From: UBA970 sp049419605
Lineage (GTDB): Bacteria; Bacillota_I; Bacilli_A; RFN20; CAG-826
Direction of reading: 5' to 3'
Assembly (NCBI GenBank): GCA_049419605.1
Contig: JBMSKF010000002.1
Span: 47,568-111,567 of the forward strand
Length of the DNA stretch: 64,000 nucleotides
Shown here: positions 60,411 through 64,000 of the stretch, piece by piece
How the letters are laid out: each line of letters begins with the position of its first letter
Position numbering within the stretch: the first letter of the stretch is position 1
Notes under the pieces: generated by a model
Database searches by the model: none
What the model saw: the letters and a program-made list of their open reading frames with translations, nothing else
What the model was told of the DNA's origin: nothing
Translations under genes and position numbers: made by a program

Positions 60411-61814
60411 TTAGTTAGTTTCTTGTGCGTGAATATGTTGATTGAGCTTTGCGGATTTATGTTGCCATCGCTTTGATTTCCATCGAAACCATAAATTAAT
60501 ACCGCGTATCAATTCATCAATGGCTAATGCAATCCAGATACCAATCAAACCAAGCTGAAGTTGATTTCCAAAAAAAATAGCAAGTGGAAGAATGATGATC
60601 CATTCCACAATGATAATTGAGATTAAAGGATAACGAGCATCCCCACTCGCTTTGATTGCCCGGTTGACTACTACATTTAATACCCGGCCAAACTCTAAAC
60701 CAATATCAATAAACGCCATCGTCACCATCAATGAAATCACAATGGGATCTTGACTAAATAAGGTGGCGATTACCCCCATAAAAATAGCTAATAATAACGA
60801 AGGTATTAATGTAGAAATAAAAGACATCCGTAGGGCATATTTTATCGTGCTTTCTGCTTCAACAAATTCTCCACCACCAACAAGCTGCCCCACCTTGATT
60901 GCACTTGCGTTTGCTAATGCTGCCATGATGAAATAAGTAAACATTGCTAACGAGTCGAAATATGCCTTTGCTACTAACGCATTGGTACCATAACTTGCCA
61001 CAATTCGTGTAATTAAAATCATAAAAAACGTATAACTAATATTTTCAAAAACAGCCGGTGAACCAACTTTAAAGAGAAGTTTTGTCGTTTTAGTTTTAAA
61101 TGGATTGATTAGAGGAACGGAAAATTTAAGCTGAAGTTTTCGATGGATAAAAAATGCTAAACCGAAAAAATAAATCACACGACCAACAACAATTGCAATC
61201 GCGGCTCCAATGACGCCAAGACTAGGAATGCCTAAAACAGGAACGCCAAAAATTAACAAATAAGAAAAAATTAAAATACTTGAATCACAAAAAATCAAGG
61301 CGATAAAGGCTTCTAAAGTTTTTCCGTGAGCGTATAAAGTTTGATTAAATACTAAAAACAAAGCGTTTAGGAAAAAGAAAGGTGCAAGAATTAAACCATA
61401 CTGTTCCGCAAAAGCTTGAACGGATTCTTCTAGTTGATAAAAAGAAAAGATTTCTCGATAGAAAATAAAATAAATGATCGTGCCAATGATCGCAAACAAA
61501 CCTGCAAAAAATAATGAGGTTGAAAAAATATCTTGGCGACGATGATTGGACTTTGCACCAACGGATTGCGCCATTAGAATTCCTGCTCCCATTGAAACAA
61601 TAGAAAAGAATAAAAAGATGGTGTTATTTATTTGGCCGGCGATGGAAACACCTGCAGCAACAGAAGCATCGTATGCTGAAAGCATCCAAACCACTAAATT
61701 CGAAACAACAATGACAAAGGTCACCTCTAGAATTAAGGGAAGCGAGAGTTTAAGGAAACTTGTAGATTGAATGCGTGTTAAATTTGGAACCACAGTGTGA
61801 TACCCAAGTAGCAT
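60411..61814 (-). CDS. MATE-family efflux transporter
   Basis: A 467-residue MATE transporter with about 12 helices in two repeats. Family landmarks are LPLILEVTFVIVVS in helix 1, GAGILMAQSVGAK in helix 2 and the second-half AIKVGQLVGGGEFVEAE. Probably exports cationic drugs or metabolites with a Na+/H+ gradient. TAAAAT ends 8 bases before the ATG. Followed by pgpA. Confidence 0.87.
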   Translation of the reverse strand: MLLGYHTVVPNLTRIQSTSFLKLSLPLILEVTFVIVVSNLVVWMLSAYDASVAAGVSIAGQINNTIFLFFSIVSMGAGILMAQSVGAKSNHRRQDIFSTSLFFAGLFAIIGTIIYFIFYREIFSFYQLEESVQAFAEQYGLILAPFFFLNALFLVFNQTLYAHGKTLEAFIALIFCDSSILIFSYLLIFGVPVLGIPSLGVIGAAIAIVVGRVIYFFGLAFFIHRKLQLKFSVPLINPFKTKTTKLLFKVGSPAVFENISYTFFMILITRIVASYGTNALVAKAYFDSLAMFTYFIMAALANASAIKVGQLVGGGEFVEAESTIKYALRMSFISTLIPSLLLAIFMGVIATLFSQDPIVISLMVTMAFIDIGLEFGRVLNVVVNRAIKASGDARYPLISIIIVEWIIILPLAIFFGNQLQLGLIGIWIALAIDELIRGINLWFRWKSKRWQHKSAKLNQHIHAQETN

Positions 61815-61822
61815 TGTAATCG

Positions 61823-61828
61823 ATTTTA
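61823..61828 (-). promoter_or_regulatory. -10 box of the MATE gene, leaderless type
   Basis: Minus-strand TAAAAT ends 8 bases before ATG 61814. Confidence 0.4.
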
Positions 61829-61861
61829 ATTAATTTGTTGCCGAAAAATAAAGGGTTAATT

Positions 61862-62995
61862 TTAGAATAAATTTGGATCTTCAGCGTCTAAATCAATCAG
61901 TTCATATTCTTCTTTATTGATGGGGGCAATTAGAGTGATGGAATCTGCTAAAACTTCCATTTGTGCTGTCAATTCAACAGCGTAATGATAGGTCCACTCT
62001 AAAGTATATGGATCGCCTTCTATGTACCCATATTCATCCGCTTCAGGATTTTCGGGATCATAGACTGGTAAGTTAAGTTCATACCGATATTGATTTTCAA
62101 CATCGATATCTACCCATAAACTTTCCAACAGGTTGGTCATGAGATTCACGCTGAAAGATATTTGAAATTGATTAAGTGTAATCCCTGCTAAACTTTCTTC
62201 TAACCATTCGTCTAGTAACGCATTCTCTTCATCATTAAGTTGGTCTCTTGAATTCGTTCCAAGGTACATGTTTTCCAAAATAAGGGGTAAATTTTCTTGG
62301 GTAATTTCATAGCGAACCGTGAGTGTTGAACCTGTTAAAGTTTTATTCAGTAAATTAAGTGAATCAACCATGGGTAAAGACGCTTCAATCCAAAGATCGA
62401 TATTATCTTCTGTTAATTGGGGTATCAAACTTCCCGTTAATTCATTTAGATCTATTGTTGTTTTAAATTGGGTTGGAAATTCACGATTTGCTGATGGAAA
62501 TAATAAACGTGCGATGGTGGTTGCATCTTCCGAGAGGTCGATATAAGCTAACCCTTCTTCGAAATAAACCTTAGCGCTTTGATTTTCAACGACAATTTCG
62601 TCTGTCCAATCAAAACCTTGATCACCAAAGAGGTTTGATGATAATAATGCAAATCTTTCAAAATCTATATTTAATTCAGCATTGCCATTACCGGTTTCCG
62701 GAGTGTTCACTTCGAATTCAGCGGTAGCCGCAATTTGAAAAGTATTTTCGGTTTGATAGTTTGGCAATACGATTTGAGAATAGATTTCTGCATCCACATC
62801 TAAAGTGGTTCTCATGGCCTCTCCAGGACTGGTCATCATATTTGCCAAAGACCTGAGCATGGATTGGTTGGGTTGGTTACTAAGTTCATCAAGATTGATT
62901 TCTGATTGACTTGATTCAGAAGGAAACGAAGTCCCTCCACATGCAGTAACTGCAAATAGCGAAATGATAGTGATGAATGTTTTAATTTTTTTCAT
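61862..62995 (-). CDS. Putative lipoprotein of unknown function
   Basis: A 377-residue protein with a lipoprotein signal: basic start, hydrophobic core, and lipobox-like VTAC with C19. The mature part is acidic, Asn/Gln/Glu-rich and beta-rich, with two similar-looking halves around WTDEIVVENQSAKVY and WTYHYAVELTAQMEV. It resembles in outline the LppX/DUF6612-type surface lipoproteins, but I cannot assign a family. Divergent from mevalonate kinase. Confidence 0.65.
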   Translation of the reverse strand: MKKIKTFITIISLFAVTACGGTSFPSESSQSEINLDELSNQPNQSMLRSLANMMTSPGEAMRTTLDVDAEIYSQIVLPNYQTENTFQIAATAEFEVNTPETGNGNAELNIDFERFALLSSNLFGDQGFDWTDEIVVENQSAKVYFEEGLAYIDLSEDATTIARLLFPSANREFPTQFKTTIDLNELTGSLIPQLTEDNIDLWIEASLPMVDSLNLLNKTLTGSTLTVRYEITQENLPLILENMYLGTNSRDQLNDEENALLDEWLEESLAGITLNQFQISFSVNLMTNLLESLWVDIDVENQYRYELNLPVYDPENPEADEYGYIEGDPYTLEWTYHYAVELTAQMEVLADSITLIAPINKEEYELIDLDAEDPNLF

Positions 62996-63066
62996 AAAAT
63001 ACCCTGTTCATAAAACTCTAACATAAATTTAGAAAATTAATCTTTAGATGCTTGATTTGAATAAGG

Positions 63067-63072
63067 TAAAAT
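63067..63072 (+). promoter_or_regulatory. -10 box of the mevalonate kinase gene, near-leaderless
   Basis: TAAAAT ends 9 bases before ATG 63082. AAAGAAG in the gap could act as a weak SD. Confidence 0.4.
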
Positions 63073-63081
63073 AAAGAAGAT

Positions 63082-63999
63082 ATGAAATCAACAGGTTTAG
63101 GTTTATCTCACGCGAAAATTATCTTGATTGGTGAACACGCAGTTGTATATGGTCACCCTGGGATTGCTTTGCCTTTTTTACCACTTCAAACTCGAGTTCG
63201 TGTCTCTTTAAATGATGAAGATTTTTTATCTTCTACTTTATTTAAAGGGCCTATGAATAACATTCCTGGAGAACTATTATTTATTAAATTTTTAGTTGAT
63301 GAACTTCGTACTTCGTTGCATTATGGACCAGTCAATGTAGAAATCGAAAATCATATTCCCAATTCTGCAGGTCTAGGAAGTAGTGCCGCAATTAGTGGTG
63401 CAATTGTTCAAGCATTATATGATCTTTCAGAATTCGAACTATCCCCTCAATTACGTTTTGAAAAGACCCAACTTGCAGAAAAACTAGTTCATGGTGCAGC
63501 AAGTGGCATTGATGCGTTAACGACAACTGGGGATCATGCTTGGTACTTTATCAAAGGAAAAGAACCTGAAAAAATCCAAATCCATTTACCCGGTTATTTA
63601 ATTCTTGCGAATACCGGTATCAAAGGCAGTACCAAAGAAGCGGTAGGTAAAGTTGCAAAACTATTTACGCAAAATCTAGCGCAAGGTCATCTTGAATCAA
63701 TCGGATTGATGGGAATATTAGTCAAAGAAGCTATTGAAAAATCAAGTATTGAAGAGGTCGCAAAGTATATCAATCAAACTCACTTTCATTTACAAGAATT
63801 AGGAGTTTCCCATCCAAAATTAGATGAAATGGTAGAGGAAGCGATTCGCCTAGGAGCCCTTGGAGCAAAATTAACAGGTGGCGGTCTCGGTGGTTCAATG
63901 ATAGCATTGACTGATTCTCAAGAAATCGCACAACGAATTCTCGAGCATTTTAAACAACATTTCACAAAAGAAGTATGGATGATGGACTTAAGAAAATGA
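63082..63999 (+). CDS. mvk: Mevalonate kinase
   Basis: A 305-residue GHMP kinase that phosphorylates mevalonate. IILIGEHAVVYGHPGIALP at the N-terminus, the ATP loop IPNSAGLGSSAAISGA, ASGIDALTT with the catalytic Asp region and the C-terminal GAKLTGGGLGGSMIAL identify it. The gene is complete: stop TGA at 63997-63999. That TGA overlaps an ATG at 63996, so a further gene (perhaps mevalonate-diphosphate decarboxylase) probably starts at the window edge. Confidence 0.95.
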   Translation: MKSTGLGLSHAKIILIGEHAVVYGHPGIALPFLPLQTRVRVSLNDEDFLSSTLFKGPMNNIPGELLFIKFLVDELRTSLHYGPVNVEIENHIPNSAGLGSSAAISGAIVQALYDLSEFELSPQLRFEKTQLAEKLVHGAASGIDALTTTGDHAWYFIKGKEPEKIQIHLPGYLILANTGIKGSTKEAVGKVAKLFTQNLAQGHLESIGLMGILVKEAIEKSSIEEVAKYINQTHFHLQELGVSHPKLDEMVEEAIRLGALGAKLTGGGLGGSMIALTDSQEIAQRILEHFKQHFTKEVWMMDLRK

Positions 64000-64000
64000 A

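Noticed and set aside
1..64000. Mycoplasma-type code with TGA as Trp
   Set aside because: TGA serves as stop in many ATGA overlaps and at the ends of full-length conserved proteins; Trp is TGG throughout.
1..64000. CRISPR arrays, tRNA/rRNA genes, insertion sequences, prophage
   Set aside because: No regularly spaced repeats, cloverleaf sequences, transposase or phage genes found on reading; gaps are too short for most of them.

Overview
The window is AT-rich, densely packed bacterial DNA using the standard code: TGA acts as a stop in many ATGA overlaps and Trp is TGG. Gene content is that of a Gram-positive-derived monoderm (Bacillota or a free-living relative of the Mollicutes such as the Acholeplasma/Izemoplasma lineage; this placement is inference). 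Pointers are zinc-type rpmE, a short MetG without the C-terminal tRNA-binding domain, GlgC/GlgD/GlgA, PdxS/PdxT, a YutG-type PgpA, a BmrC/BmrD-like ABC pair, mevalonate-pathway genes and a staphyloxanthin-like carotenoid set. I see 69 protein genes (one cut by the left edge), no rRNA, tRNA, CRISPR array or insertion sequence, and no gene-free stretch above 300 bases. The longest gap, 57775-58001, holds two promoters, a 5'-terminal hairpin and a repeat operator.

Layout. 1-9.9 kb: rpmE, metG, a two-gene membrane unit with a RyR-domain protein, an esterase, a TM2 protein, and an EEP hydrolase/rRNA methylase/GrpB run. 9.9-13.7 kb: a minus-strand unit of two paralogous membrane-spanning XRE regulators, a DUF4287 protein and a clear heliorhodopsin. 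13.7-21.8 kb: DUF1801, a heterodimeric ABC exporter, MORN-like and DUF4256 proteins, DUF975, a thioesterase, OsmC and an RNA m5C methylase. 21.8-25.4 kb: glycogen synthesis (glgC-glgD-glgA). 25.5-30.1 kb: a secreted propeller-like protein, an amidase, HMG-CoA reductase and HMG-CoA synthase. 30.1-40.2 kb: SDR, HAD, a four-gene envelope-glycan-like unit, Nudix, MFS, M32 peptidase, DUF1801 and a chromate transporter. 40.2-46 kb: pdxS-pdxT-EamA-nadE-VOC and cvpA. 46-50.3 kb: CDF exporter and carotenoid glycosyltransferase/acyltransferase facing a phytoene-desaturase-type enzyme. 50.3-64 kb: mutY, gpx, an ABC-2 pair, psuG, hslO, upp, apt, hpt, an XRE pair, tag, ICMT, pgpA, MATE, a lipoprotein and mevalonate kinase.

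How it fits together. HMG-CoA reductase, HMG-CoA synthase and mevalonate kinase supply isoprenoid precursors; the carotenoid genes would use them to make a glycosylated, acylated membrane carotenoid. Heliorhodopsin needs retinal, but no retinal-forming enzyme is visible here. Upp/Apt/Hpt/PsuG form a nucleobase-salvage block.

Two genome-style features stand out. First, about twenty genes have a -10 box ending only 6-9 nt before the start codon with no Shine-Dalgarno sequence, which predicts leaderless mRNAs; about ten others have leaders just long enough for an SD. Second, of 14 convergent gene pairs, 10 overlap at their 3' ends, three nearly abut, and only one has room for an obvious terminator.
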